Positions 19,001-27,062 of a stretch of DNA of 38,085 bases are shown here, piece by piece (position 1 is the first letter of the stretch; every line of letters starts with the position of its first letter). The notes under the pieces are model-generated. The model made no database searches. It was not told the DNA's origin and worked only from the letters and a program-made list of their open reading frames with translations. This DNA is from Muribaculaceae bacterium Isolate-002 (NCI) (GTDB lineage: Bacteria; Bacteroidota; Bacteroidia; Bacteroidales; Muribaculaceae), in assembly GCA_004102805.1 (NCBI GenBank), contig SCEG01000028.1:1-38085 (forward strand), given 5' to 3'. The position numbers were made by a program, and so were the translations under genes.

Positions 19001-20221
19001 ATGAAAAAATTAAGCGTTTTGGGCGTATGCCTTTTTGCCGGTCTTACCGCCGTAGCACAGAACTCCTTAGTGAAAGAGGTTGAGCGCGAAATGAAATCGT
19101 CGGTCGACAAGTATCCTGAAAAGCTCGACAAGCTGAAACCTGCTTTTACAAACGAAGAGACAGCCGGTCACGCCTACGTATGGTTCGTCGCAGGCAAAGG
19201 CGGCATGGACTTCTACGACAATCAGGAAGTGATGAAGAAAATGGGCAAGCAGGTCGATGACAAAGTTATCGGCAATGCTCTCATGAATTCATTCGATTAC
19301 CTTCTCAAAGCCCTGCCGCTCGACTCGATACCCAATGAAAAAGGGAAAATCAAGCCCAAGTATTCCAAAGATGCAATCAATCTGATCAAGAACCATCACA
19401 AGGATCTCAACGTAGCGGCTGTCAATCTTTGGCAGGTTGCCGATTATCCTGACGCCTATAAGGCATGGGAAATGTATATGGCTATTCCCTCCAATCCGGT
19501 GCTTGGTGAAAATGCTCCGGCAGCATTGCCCGACTCCTCTGCAAGCGATATCTATTACAATATGGGGCTCGCCGCATGGCAGGCAAATCAGTTTGATGAC
19601 GCCCTCAATGCGTTTGACAATGCGATAGCCAAGGGATATACTAAGAAAAATATCTATGACTATGCAATAGCCGTTGCATATAACAACAATCATGATGCCG
19701 CCAAAATGGCATATTATGCAGAGCAGGCTTATCCTCTTTATGGTTCCGAGGACAATAGTTATATCGGCTATATGATCAACAATAAGATTGCCAACAAGGA
19801 GTTTGCAGAAGCGCAGCAGATGCTTGAAAAATATATTCAGGCCGATCCTAACAACGGTCAACTATACTATGTACTTGGTGTGCTTTATGACTCACAGGAA
19901 AATCATGACAAAGCTGTAGAAAACTATAAACGTGCTATCGAGCTTAATCCTGAGAATGCGCAGGCTCAGCTCCAGTATGGACGTCAGCTTTGCAACAAGG
20001 CATTCCGTATTGATGACGAGATTTCCGCCCTCCCTGTTGCTCAGTATAACGAGCGTCGTGTCAATGAGGTCAATCCCCTCTTCCGTGAGGCCACCACATA
20101 TCTTGAGAAAGCATACGAGCTTGACCCAGATAACATGGGTGATGCACTATCGCTCCTACGTAACTGCTATTACAATCTGCAGGATGAGGAAAACCTCAAG
20201 CGCATAGAGTCATTGTATTAA
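19001..20221 (+). CDS. Secreted tetratricopeptide-repeat protein
   Basis: A 406-residue protein with a clear signal peptide (residues 1-19: Lys-Lys start, hydrophobic core, cleavage near AVAQ). The rest is helical, with TPR units visible at about 178-210 (IYYNMGLAAWQANQFDDALNAF) and 282-316 (LYYVLGVLYDSQENHDKAVE... ending in ELNP), and a likely third near 350-375. TPR proteins act as protein-binding scaffolds, so it probably works in the periplasm or at the outer membrane with an unknown partner. The gene lies downstream of gyrA with its own -7 box and ends at a strong terminator. Function beyond protein binding cannot be inferred. Confidence 0.85.
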   Translation: MKKLSVLGVCLFAGLTAVAQNSLVKEVEREMKSSVDKYPEKLDKLKPAFTNEETAGHAYVWFVAGKGGMDFYDNQEVMKKMGKQVDDKVIGNALMNSFDYLLKALPLDSIPNEKGKIKPKYSKDAINLIKNHHKDLNVAAVNLWQVADYPDAYKAWEMYMAIPSNPVLGENAPAALPDSSASDIYYNMGLAAWQANQFDDALNAFDNAIAKGYTKKNIYDYAIAVAYNNNHDAAKMAYYAEQAYPLYGSEDNSYIGYMINNKIANKEFAEAQQMLEKYIQADPNNGQLYYVLGVLYDSQENHDKAVENYKRAIELNPENAQAQLQYGRQLCNKAFRIDDEISALPVAQYNERRVNEVNPLFREATTYLEKAYELDPDNMGDALSLLRNCYYNLQDEENLKRIESLY

Positions 20222-20277
20222 AATCATATATTCCGGGGTCACTATTATTTATTTATTGGATGCCGGATTTCATAAAG

Positions 20278-20319
20278 CGCGGACGAAACATATTCAAGTT
20301 TCGTCCGCGTCAGTTTTTT
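20278..20319 (+). terminator. Rho-independent terminator of the TPR gene
   Basis: CGCGGACGAAAC at 20278-20289 pairs perfectly with GTTTCGTCCGCG at 20298-20309 (12 bp, 8-nt loop), followed by TCAG and six T at 20314-20319. It begins 57 nt after the TPR stop. The minus-strand side has a short CTTTAT tail and could also act for an opposing transcript. Confidence 0.85.
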
Positions 20320-20530
20320 AGGAGCAACTGCAACCCCCGGTTGAAGTGTAAGGAACAAAGTAATAAGGGCGAGATATCTGATTAGAGGACGACTTGGGGC
20401 AATCTGTGGCAGGCTAATAACTTTGTTATATACCACGGTGCGCCCTTCCCGGCGCTTCTATCCTTTTTTTTAACTGTTTTTACACATTGATCCGCTGACC
20501 CTTTTTACAGCCGTCAAAGTATAGCTTGTT
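20320..20530. other. Structured gene-free segment, possible small RNA
   Basis: No credible protein is encoded, but several hairpins cluster here. CAACC/GGTTG (around 20330-20344) has a 3-nt loop. AACAAAGT near 20353 pairs with ACTTTGTT near 20420 and encloses an ATTAG/CTAAT pairing. GCGCC/GGCGC at 20441-20456 is followed by eight T at 20463-20470, a terminator shape on the plus strand. A plus-strand TAACTTTG box at 20418-20425 has a TTG 21 nt upstream. On the minus strand a near-box (TATACTTTG, spacing off by one) lies at 20515-20523. Strand and identity are unresolved; a 6S-like or regulatory RNA is only a guess. Confidence 0.3.
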
Positions 20531-20571
20531 TTGTATTTCTACCTGTCCTAAAAAGATTGTTCTATAAAAGA

Positions 20572-20601
20572 AATAGTGCGGGGCTCTCGCTCCGCACTAT
20601 T
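20572..20601. terminator. Terminator hairpin after the PD-(D/E)XK gene
   Basis: AATAGTGCGG at 20572-20581 pairs perfectly with CCGCACTATT at 20592-20601. Read on the minus strand it is followed by TTTCTTTTA, so it most likely ends the recA-side transcript. Confidence 0.6.
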
Positions 20602-20746
20602 ATATTTCTAATTACTATTTGTTATGACTGTGTGTGATTTTGGATTTGATTTAAATAAAGATTTATTCCTAATACACTGCAAAGGTAGGTGTTGAATATG
20701 ACAACAGTGTTACAATGCTTGCACAATTTATTAACGAAGTGATTAT

Positions 20747-21475
20747 TTAGATTATGGAAAACAGATGTTGTATTTCTTTTTTCAAGTATGGCACTTCTAT
20801 GACATAGTATGTCGGATATGACGGGTGGAATATCGCTAATCGGCCTGCGTGGACGTTGATGCCGTAGTTGCGTTCAAGTATGTAGTGGTAGATGCTTACC
20901 TGTAAGGCGTAATGCCAATAGGTAGTATCGGGAATGTGGTCGATGGGTGGATATGCAGTCTTGTTGTAGCGGTTTGTGGTTAAAGGACGGTTGTCTTTTA
21001 TGATTTTGTCAGATCGTTTCCAGTCATAGATTGTGTATTTTCCGTCGGTATAATCAAGAAAGTCGAGAGTTCCGGCTATGCCGAGTGCTTCGTCAAAAAT
21101 CGCCCATTCGGTGCGATATGGATTGAGACTGTATTTTTCGGTGAATTGCAGGAAGAGGCTGTAGGTTTCGTCATGAAGTGTCGGATGTTTTTCTCCGAGG
21201 TAATATCTTTCGATCTTATCATGCATAATTGTGCCCTGCAGGCGTGCGTTTTCTGCCTTTTCTTCCCACTGTGCTCTCAGTTTAGTTTCCGTAATCCCGT
21301 TTTTGAGAGCAATACGTGGTGCCCAATAATCTACATCGAATTTTTCAAAACACTCGCTTACAAGAGTCGTTACTGATTTGAGGGAGCGTCCTCCGCGAGT
21401 GTATGTGTGTTCTGTAGGATCAAATGAAAGCAGTGAATCTCTTTCATGGGCATTCAAGGTGTTATAATCGGCCAT
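20747..21475 (-). CDS. PD-(D/E)XK nuclease-superfamily protein (RecB/Cas4-like)
   Basis: A 242-residue protein, starting at the ATG at 21475 (MADYNTLNAH); an upstream TTG at 21514 would fall inside the recA terminator hairpin. It has the RecB-family nuclease pattern: GTIMHDKIE at 81-89 (the His often binds metal), an acidic Glu near 129, Asp138 in GTLDFL, and DWK at 151-153. Tyr-rich QVSIYHYIL matches the 'QlxxYxxll' helix of the same superfamily. Such proteins cut DNA as single-strand exonucleases or nicking enzymes, but the family also contains inactive binders. No cas gene is nearby. It lies 90 nt downstream of recA on the same strand, suggesting a DNA-repair role; that is inference. Confidence 0.72.
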   Translation of the reverse strand: MADYNTLNAHERDSLLSFDPTEHTYTRGGRSLKSVTTLVSECFEKFDVDYWAPRIALKNGITETKLRAQWEEKAENARLQGTIMHDKIERYYLGEKHPTLHDETYSLFLQFTEKYSLNPYRTEWAIFDEALGIAGTLDFLDYTDGKYTIYDWKRSDKIIKDNRPLTTNRYNKTAYPPIDHIPDTTYWHYALQVSIYHYILERNYGINVHAGRLAIFHPSYPTYYVIEVPYLKKEIQHLFSII

Positions 21476-21512
21476 ATCTATGTTGTTATAGAGAAGTTTC
21501 AATAATTGCAAC

Positions 21513-21552
21513 AATGGAGACTCTGCCGCGATATGGTTTCAGAGTCTCCATT
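21513..21552 (-). terminator. Perfect 13-bp hairpin downstream of recA
   Basis: AATGGAGACTCTG at 21513-21525 pairs with CAGAGTCTCCATT at 21540-21552 around a 14-nt loop, 12 nt after the recA stop. On the minus strand the following bases (GTTGCAATTATTG) are not a T-run, so it may attenuate or protect mRNA ends rather than fully terminate. Confidence 0.6.
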
Positions 21553-21564
21553 GCCTGGTTTTAT

Positions 21565-22740
21565 TCAGACTAAATCGTTGTCATCATCAAGAATTATGTC
21601 ATCGGAGATTTCATCGTCAAGGTCGAATTCATCAAGATCTTCATTCTCTTTTTTGTCGGGAGTTTTTGAGGCTGCTGCTTTTTTCTTAGGATTGCGTCCT
21701 TTCTCTTCAGCTTCTTTGAGTGCCGCCATTATTTTTGCTTCGAGTTCGTCGGCGAGTTCGGGGTTGTCTTCGATCACTCGTTTTGCGGCATCGCGGCCTT
21801 GCGCGAGTTTGGAGCCGTCGTAGCTGAACCATGAGCCGGACTTCTGTATGATGTTGTATTCGACGCCAAGGTCAAGAATTTCGTAAGCTTTTGATATGCC
21901 TTCGCCGAACATGATGTCGAATTCACATTTTTTGAATGGGGGAGCCACTTTATTCTTGACAATTTTGACTTTGGTGTGTCGGCCGAGTACGTTGTCTCCG
22001 TCTTTAAGCGATGTGCCCGGTCGGATGTCGATGCGTACGGAAGCATAAAATTTCAATGCGTTACCACCGGTTGTGGTTTCAGACGGACCGAACATGGCTC
22101 CGATGTTGGCACGAAGCTGATTTATGAATATGCAGGTGGTGTTAGTGCGGGAAATGGCTCCGGTGAGTTTGCGCATTGCCTGAGACATGAGGCGCGCCTG
22201 GAGTCCCATGTTGCGGTCGCCCATTTCTCCTTCGATTTCGTTTTTAGGAGTGAGTGCTGCGACTGAGTCGACAACGATAAGGTCGACAGCCGCGGAGCGG
22301 ATGAGTTGCTCGACTATTTCAAGCGCCTGCTCGCCATTGTCGGGCTGAGACATTAACAGTTCGTTGACATCTACACCAAGTTTTTCGGCGTAGAAACGGT
22401 CGAATGCATGCTCGGCATCGATGATTGCTGCTATGCCTCCGCGTTTTTGGGCTTCAGCAATAGCATGGATTGCGAGGGTTGTCTTACCGGAAGATTCCGG
22501 GCCGAAGATTTCTATGATACGTCCTTTTGGATACCCGCCCACACCGAGAGCGTAGTTAAGGCCTATGGAGCCGGCCGGAATTACTTCTACCTGTTCGATG
22601 GCATCGTCGCCAAGTCTCATTATGGCTCCGCGGCCGTAAGATTTTTCAATTTGTCCCATAGCGGCTTTAAGTGCGCTGAGTTTGGCATCTTTAGTCGCCG
22701 GGAGCTCTTTTATTGCTTTTTTTGATTTATCTGTTGCCAT
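21565..22740 (-). CDS. recA: Recombinase RecA
   Basis: ATP-dependent strand-exchange protein of homologous recombination and SOS control. The 391-residue protein has GPESSGKT (Walker A) at 80-87, the conserved IDAEHAFD segment, [10 protein letters not shown] (Walker B), the L1/L2 DNA loops (EGEMGD and [10 protein letters not shown]...[14 protein letters not shown]) and a normal C-terminal domain. It is about 40 residues longer than E. coli RecA, because of a Lys/Pro-rich linker followed by a very acidic Asp-rich tail. Only 10 nt separate its start from the stop of the secreted-protein gene upstream, so its promoter must lie within or before that gene. No SOS box was identified; Bacteroidota LexA sites are not well defined. 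Confidence 0.99.
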   Translation of the reverse strand: MATDKSKKAIKELPATKDAKLSALKAAMGQIEKSYGRGAIMRLGDDAIEQVEVIPAGSIGLNYALGVGGYPKGRIIEIFGPESSGKTTLAIHAIAEAQKRGGIAAIIDAEHAFDRFYAEKLGVDVNELLMSQPDNGEQALEIVEQLIRSAAVDLIVVDSVAALTPKNEIEGEMGDRNMGLQARLMSQAMRKLTGAISRTNTTCIFINQLRANIGAMFGPSETTTGGNALKFYASVRIDIRPGTSLKDGDNVLGRHTKVKIVKNKVAPPFKKCEFDIMFGEGISKAYEILDLGVEYNIIQKSGSWFSYDGSKLAQGRDAAKRVIEDNPELADELEAKIMAALKEAEEKGRNPKKKAAASKTPDKKENEDLDEFDLDDEISDDIILDDDNDLV

Positions 22741-22750
22741 ATATTTGGGT

Positions 22751-24202
22751 TTATAAAATTATTTTAAATGATTTCTGAGGTGTGGCTATTATATATGCGC
22801 CTTTAGCAAATCCGGACATGTCAATGGTCTTTGCCAAACCGACTGCTTGATAGACTTTGTTACCTGAAACATTAAACACGGAAACATTGCTTATAGGTTG
22901 ATTGAAAACTATATTTTTGTCAGTTATGTGAATTTCAGGTGTTGAATTTTCTCCAATTTCAATTATTCTCTCAACTCCGGTGGGTCTGTCATTTTTATTG
23001 AGCTGATAGGTGGCTAAGAATTCGCCGGGCACATAAAAATGGAGGTGTTTTGTGGAATTGCCATAGTCAGACACGGCAATGAACTGCCGGTAGGCATAAG
23101 AAAACAGTCCTGCTGTGTTAGTCGCTATCGAAGACTTCCCGAAGCCGAGTGAGGTAAGCGGGATATATCCATCGAAGCTAATGCCCGGATTGGCTCCAGA
23201 GATGTCCGCACGGTTGTCGATATCGGGATCCCATAAACCGATGTTGAAATATGTCACTCCGTCATTTGTGTCATTGTCAGGATACCTGATGTCTCCTGAA
23301 GCAATAAGCCGATGATTGTCAAAATCAAAGTATCTGAAACCATGTGCGGCTATATGGTTGTCGCTTAATTCTCCATAGCATTGATTGATATTGGTGTCAT
23401 GCGAATACAACGAAGGGTGTATATCAATGTCATCAACAATCATATAAGAATCATCAACAATTTGTACGGAAGGTTTTGTAAAGCGCATCGCAGTATCATA
23501 ATTATAATATGATGCTCTATAGCTTGCCTGTTTATAATTGTTATAGGTATATTTTACAATCATAAAGTTTCCTGTCGCGTCAACCATGGGAAGCAGCATT
23601 TGAAAATTACCTTCAGCCGGATTGCCAATGAAATCGGGAATCCCGAAATCGGCAACTCCGTATTTTGCAAAGGTATTATCCGACGGGATGCTTTTTGCAC
23701 AAAACTCACGTGTGATATGTCCATTTTTATCAATGAGATAGAAGTATGTCTCAAACGAAGCGCGGGGTATGCCTTCAGGTGGAGTGTTGAGAAAAAGGAT
23801 AAAGTGGTTGTCATCATTGCAATTGACGAGATAGAAGCAACGTTCGTCGTCAGTCAGTTCATCTATATAATTGTACTCAAGATCTTCCCGAGATATAACA
23901 ATGTCTTCGGCTCGTGTCCCGTCAAGAGCATTGTAGCGCTTGATTGTGAGATGAGTGGAAGAATTGTCGGTATGGTCGGCGAGATATACGTATTTTTGAT
24001 CGGCTACAATATTCTGATTCCAGATGGCATCTTTTGGATCAAATGCGCTCAGATCATGAAATGCTATATGATGCAGATAATATGTGTAGCCGTCTATATT
24101 GAACGATTGCACGTCGGTCTGAGAATGAACCACGGCAGGAAAATTCACCGCTGCAAATAGAGTCAGGGTAATAGAGAGATGGTTGATTGTCTGTAATTTC
24201 AT
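22751..24202 (-). CDS. Secreted protein with C-terminal sorting-like domain
   Basis: A 483-residue protein of unknown function. Starting at the ATG at 24202 it has a signal peptide ([15 protein letters not shown]... cleaved near VVHS-Q). The middle is beta-rich with many Asp/Tyr/Asn residues, compatible with a propeller or repeat fold. The last 75 residues (with [12 protein letters not shown] and [13 protein letters not shown]) resemble a type IX secretion/Por-type C-terminal sorting domain, in which 'vyn..G..v' and 'l..GvYiv' patterns recur. The longer start at 24235 lies upstream of the predicted transcription start. It is directly upstream of recA, 10 nt apart, an unusual pairing. No enzymatic motif was recognised. 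Confidence 0.7.
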   Translation of the reverse strand: MKLQTINHLSITLTLFAAVNFPAVVHSQTDVQSFNIDGYTYYLHHIAFHDLSAFDPKDAIWNQNIVADQKYVYLADHTDNSSTHLTIKRYNALDGTRAEDIVISREDLEYNYIDELTDDERCFYLVNCNDDNHFILFLNTPPEGIPRASFETYFYLIDKNGHITREFCAKSIPSDNTFAKYGVADFGIPDFIGNPAEGNFQMLLPMVDATGNFMIVKYTYNNYKQASYRASYYNYDTAMRFTKPSVQIVDDSYMIVDDIDIHPSLYSHDTNINQCYGELSDNHIAAHGFRYFDFDNHRLIASGDIRYPDNDTNDGVTYFNIGLWDPDIDNRADISGANPGISFDGYIPLTSLGFGKSSIATNTAGLFSYAYRQFIAVSDYGNSTKHLHFYVPGEFLATYQLNKNDRPTGVERIIEIGENSTPEIHITDKNIVFNQPISNVSVFNVSGNKVYQAVGLAKTIDMSGFAKGAYIIATPQKSFKIIL

Positions 24203-24232
24203 TAGGAGTGATGAATTAGGCAAGTTAGTCGA

Positions 24233-24264
24233 CAAAGTTAATGTATGTATTATCTATCAGACAA
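24233..24264 (-). promoter_or_regulatory. Bacteroidota promoter for the secreted protein-recA transcript
   Basis: On the minus strand TTG (24264-24262), 21 nt, then TAACTTTG (24240-24233) match the -33/-7 elements. Transcription would begin near 24226, just upstream of the ATG at 24202. This is the only good promoter seen before recA. Confidence 0.6.
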
Positions 24265-24480
24265 CTTTTGTCGCTAAAATTTAACAGATTGCAGGTTTGA
24301 GACTTTTCCTGATGCCGATTGTTTTTAACGTCAGCTGTGATGATTTCCGTATAGCTTTCAGTCTTGGAGAAAGTTTAAAAAGAAATACTGTAAATCGCAC
24401 AAAATAATTCTGTTGACTAACTTATTAATATAAATTTCCGTAAAGTTACATTTTCGCGCAATTTTTTCCAAAAAATATTG
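24265..24480. other. Divergent intergenic region, no gene seen
   Basis: About 215 AT-rich nt between the two divergent promoters (minus strand at 24233-24264, plus strand at 24481). I see no open reading frame with protein character and no convincing hairpin. Confidence 0.5.
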
Positions 24481-24488
24481 TAAATTTG
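24481..24488 (+). promoter_or_regulatory. Bacteroidota -7 box for the alpha/beta hydrolase gene
   Basis: TAAATTTG at 24481-24488 matches TAnnTTTG. A T-rich run 19-22 nt upstream replaces a strict -33 TTTG. The start would be near 24495, leaving a very short leader before the ATG at 24506. Confidence 0.55.
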
Positions 24489-24505
24489 TCAGTCAAAAAT
24501 CAAAG

Positions 24506-25273
24506 ATGGAGAAGATACTGCAACATAACGGTGTAAGAATGTTTTATACGGTGGAAGGCGAGGGGTCTCCGGTGGTGCTTATGCATGGCTGGGGGTGCAC
24601 GCATGAGACTGTACAAAGCATTTCGGATGTATGCCAGAAGTCGCATAAGGTATATAGTGTCGATTTTCCCGGCTTCGGTGTGTCTACTGAACCTGATGTC
24701 AGTGATGGCGCATGGGGTGTTGAAGAGTACACTCAGATGATAGAACGGCTTGTCGAGACGGAAGGGATTACAAATCCTATCCTGATAGGCCATTCTTTCG
24801 GCGGACGTGTTGCGATAGTCTTTGCGTCAAGAAACAGTGTTGATAAGGTGGTACTTGTTGATGCGGCCGGAGTGAAGCCTCGGCGTAAGTTGAAGTATTA
24901 TATAAAAGTCTACTCGTTTAAGCTGGCAAAGAAATGGTTTAATCTGATATACGGAAAAGCCGGTGCCAGCGAGCGTATAGAGAAGATGAGAAGCAGGCGA
25001 GGTTCGAGTGACTATGCCAATTCGTCAGCGACTATGAAGGCCATATTGAGCAAAGTGGTCAATGAGGATTTGTGTCATCTAATGCCTAAAATCAAGGCTC
25101 CTACGTTGCTTGTGTGGGGGAAGAATGATACGGCAACACCTTTGGGCGATGCGAAAAAAATGGAAAAACTGATACCGGATGCCGGGCTCGTGGCTTTTGA
25201 TGACTGCGGTCATTACAGTTTTCTCGACAACAGGGCAGGTTTTGCCGCTGTGCTGAACAGTTTTATTAATTAA
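24506..25273 (+). CDS. Alpha/beta-fold hydrolase
   Basis: A 255-residue cytosolic hydrolase (no signal peptide). The nucleophile elbow GHSFGG is at 95-100 with Ser98, the oxyanion HGWG at 27-30, the acid is probably Asp208 in WGKNDTATP, and the catalytic His is His236 in DCGHYSF. All parts of the triad are present, so it should be active, but the substrate (ester, lactone or peptide) cannot be told. The cap region carries a basic stretch (RKLKYYIKVYS). About 190 nt separate it from the MurF-like gene on the same strand, so cotranscription is uncertain. Confidence 0.85.
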   Translation: MEKILQHNGVRMFYTVEGEGSPVVLMHGWGCTHETVQSISDVCQKSHKVYSVDFPGFGVSTEPDVSDGAWGVEEYTQMIERLVETEGITNPILIGHSFGGRVAIVFASRNSVDKVVLVDAAGVKPRRKLKYYIKVYSFKLAKKWFNLIYGKAGASERIEKMRSRRGSSDYANSSATMKAILSKVVNEDLCHLMPKIKAPTLLVWGKNDTATPLGDAKKMEKLIPDAGLVAFDDCGHYSFLDNRAGFAAVLNSFIN

Positions 25274-25463
25274 GACATAAAAATTATTACGTATGTTATG
25301 GATATAAAACTTTATATTATCAATGGCGATTTTAGGCGTTTTTTACTTTCAGTTTCAGTTGAGTAGATTATAACACTTCTTCATCTTCGTGCAAAACCCC
25401 GCTTGAAAAATCACTCGCTGATAATATAAATTAATTTATACGACGTATTTAAAAGGATTAAAA

Positions 25464-27053
25464 ATGCATTCATACGAATTGATATCAGGAATGTCGGCAG
25501 CTGTGCTTGCAGTGGCTCTATTGGCGCTGTATTGCAATATACGCCGCGACCTGATGATGTTTCAGCAGAATTCATATATGAATGACCGGTATATACGGTG
25601 GTTCAATCAGAGTGGTGAAAGTACGAACTATCTCAGAATCGGAGGCTGCATAGCGTTGCTGCTTTGTCTTGTGCGCCATATTCCGTTTTGGGCAAGCGGA
25701 GGATGTGCGGCGCTGATTATGACTTGGATTGCGGTGTCGCTGTTTACCCGCAAATATAAAAAGCCGCTCGTGGTGACCAGGAGGGTGTCGCGCCTTTTTG
25801 TGGTGACTGCGTTACTTTCTGTCTGTGTGACGGCCGTGGCATGGATTGTTACAGACTCAATATTGTATGCTGCGGTGGCCGCGGTGGCTCTTAATGTGTT
25901 GTCTCCAATTGTGATGCTGTTGTCAAATCTCATGCTCCGACCTGTAGAAAAACATATTAACCGTGGCTTTTATAATGATGCGCAGTCAATATTGCAGTCA
26001 ATGCCTGATCTGAAGATTATAGGAGTGACCGGCAGCTATGGCAAGACGAGCACGAAGCATTATCTGAACCGTATACTTTCGGAAAAATATGATGTTGTGA
26101 TGACGCCGGGCAACTTCAATACGGCACTCGGTGTGATACGCACCGTGCGTGAATATCTCAAGCCTTATAATGAAGTGTTTATCGTTGAGATGGGGGCAAA
26201 GCAGCTCGGTGATATCAAGGAAATCTGTGATCTGGTGCACCCTTCAATCGGTATTGTGACGGCAGTAGGAGAGCAGCATCTCGAATCGTTCAAGACGATA
26301 GAGAATGTGCAGCGCACAAAATTTGAGCTTGTGGATGCCTTGCCAAAAGACGGACTTGCCATTGTAAACAATGACTTTAAGATGGCAGCCAACCGTAAGG
26401 TAGACAATGTAAAATGCTCAAGATATGCTGTAAGCAATGCTGATGGAGCGGATTTTGTGGCTTCAGTCAAGGATGTGACTCCGGATGGCACCACATTCAC
26501 TGTCAGAGGCAATGACCGAGAATATGAGTTTCATACGCGTCTGGTTGGAGAGTGCAATATTTCGAATCTTACAGCTGCAGTTGTCGCGGCGTTGGAATTG
26601 GGCGTTGAAGAGAAAAAAATAGCATACGCGATAGATAAAATCGAACAGGTGGAGCATCGTCTGAATATGAAACGCACGGCAGGAGGTGTCACAATCATAG
26701 ACGATGCATATAACTCCAATCCAACCGGATCGAAGATGGCGCTTGATGTGTTGTCGGCGATGACCCAAGGCAAGCGTATCGTAGTGACGCCCGGCATGGT
26801 GGAACTCGGAGACAGGCAATATGAGCTAAACAAAGAACTCGGCCTATATGCGGCTTCACGTGCAGATGTCATCATTGTCGTAGGCCAATATAACAAGGAT
26901 GCTTTAAGCGAAGGCCTGTCAGAAGGCGGTGCCGAAAACGACAGAATTTATTTTGCTTCGACATTTAGCGAAGCGCAACATATATTGGGACAGATATTGA
27001 GAAAAGGCGATACGGTTTTATATGAAAACGATTTGCCTGACACGTTTAAATAA
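25464..27053 (+). CDS. Membrane-anchored MurF-like Mur ligase
   Basis: A 529-residue protein. The C-terminal two thirds are a Mur ligase: GVTGSYGKTS (P-loop) at 187-196, VEMGAKQLGDI, VGEQHLESF, TKFELVDAL and DDAYNSNP are typical of MurF (UDP-MurNAc-tripeptide:D-Ala-D-Ala ligase). The N-terminal 170 residues are not the usual MurF UDP-binding domain but contain about five hydrophobic helices (near 9-24, 58-72, 78-94, 111-130 and 133-157), so the enzyme is tethered to the inner membrane. MurF-like annotation is by the ligase core; another acceptor is possible. The ddl gene follows after 9 nt, which supports action on D-Ala-D-Ala. A possible AAGGATT ribosome site precedes the ATG. Confidence 0.78.
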   Translation: MHSYELISGMSAAVLAVALLALYCNIRRDLMMFQQNSYMNDRYIRWFNQSGESTNYLRIGGCIALLLCLVRHIPFWASGGCAALIMTWIAVSLFTRKYKKPLVVTRRVSRLFVVTALLSVCVTAVAWIVTDSILYAAVAAVALNVLSPIVMLLSNLMLRPVEKHINRGFYNDAQSILQSMPDLKIIGVTGSYGKTSTKHYLNRILSEKYDVVMTPGNFNTALGVIRTVREYLKPYNEVFIVEMGAKQLGDIKEICDLVHPSIGIVTAVGEQHLESFKTIENVQRTKFELVDALPKDGLAIVNNDFKMAANRKVDNVKCSRYAVSNADGADFVASVKDVTPDGTTFTVRGNDREYEFHTRLVGECNISNLTAAVVAALELGVEEKKIAYAIDKIEQVEHRLNMKRTAGGVTIIDDAYNSNPTGSKMALDVLSAMTQGKRIVVTPGMVELGDRQYELNKELGLYAASRADVIIVVGQYNKDALSEGLSEGGAENDRIYFASTFSEAQHILGQILRKGDTVLYENDLPDTFK

Positions 27054-27062
27054 ACAGTTAAG

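Noticed and set aside
20245..20436. Minus-strand 63-codon frame with a hydrophobic middle
   Set aside because: It runs through the TPR terminator hairpin and other stems, has no recognisable homologue pattern and no promoter at the right place; structured RNA or spacer is more likely.
20515..20523. Minus-strand TATACTTTG as a promoter
   Set aside because: The TA and TTTG parts are one base too far apart for the consensus and no -33 element is present; kept only as a weak hint for the structured segment.
15844..21475. Cas4 or CRISPR association of the PD-(D/E)XK protein
   Set aside because: No repeat array, cas gene or Cas4-type cysteine cluster is present in the window.
24203..24235. Longer start of the secreted protein upstream of recA
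   Set aside because: It begins upstream of the predicted transcription start and would place 11 polar residues before a clean signal peptide.
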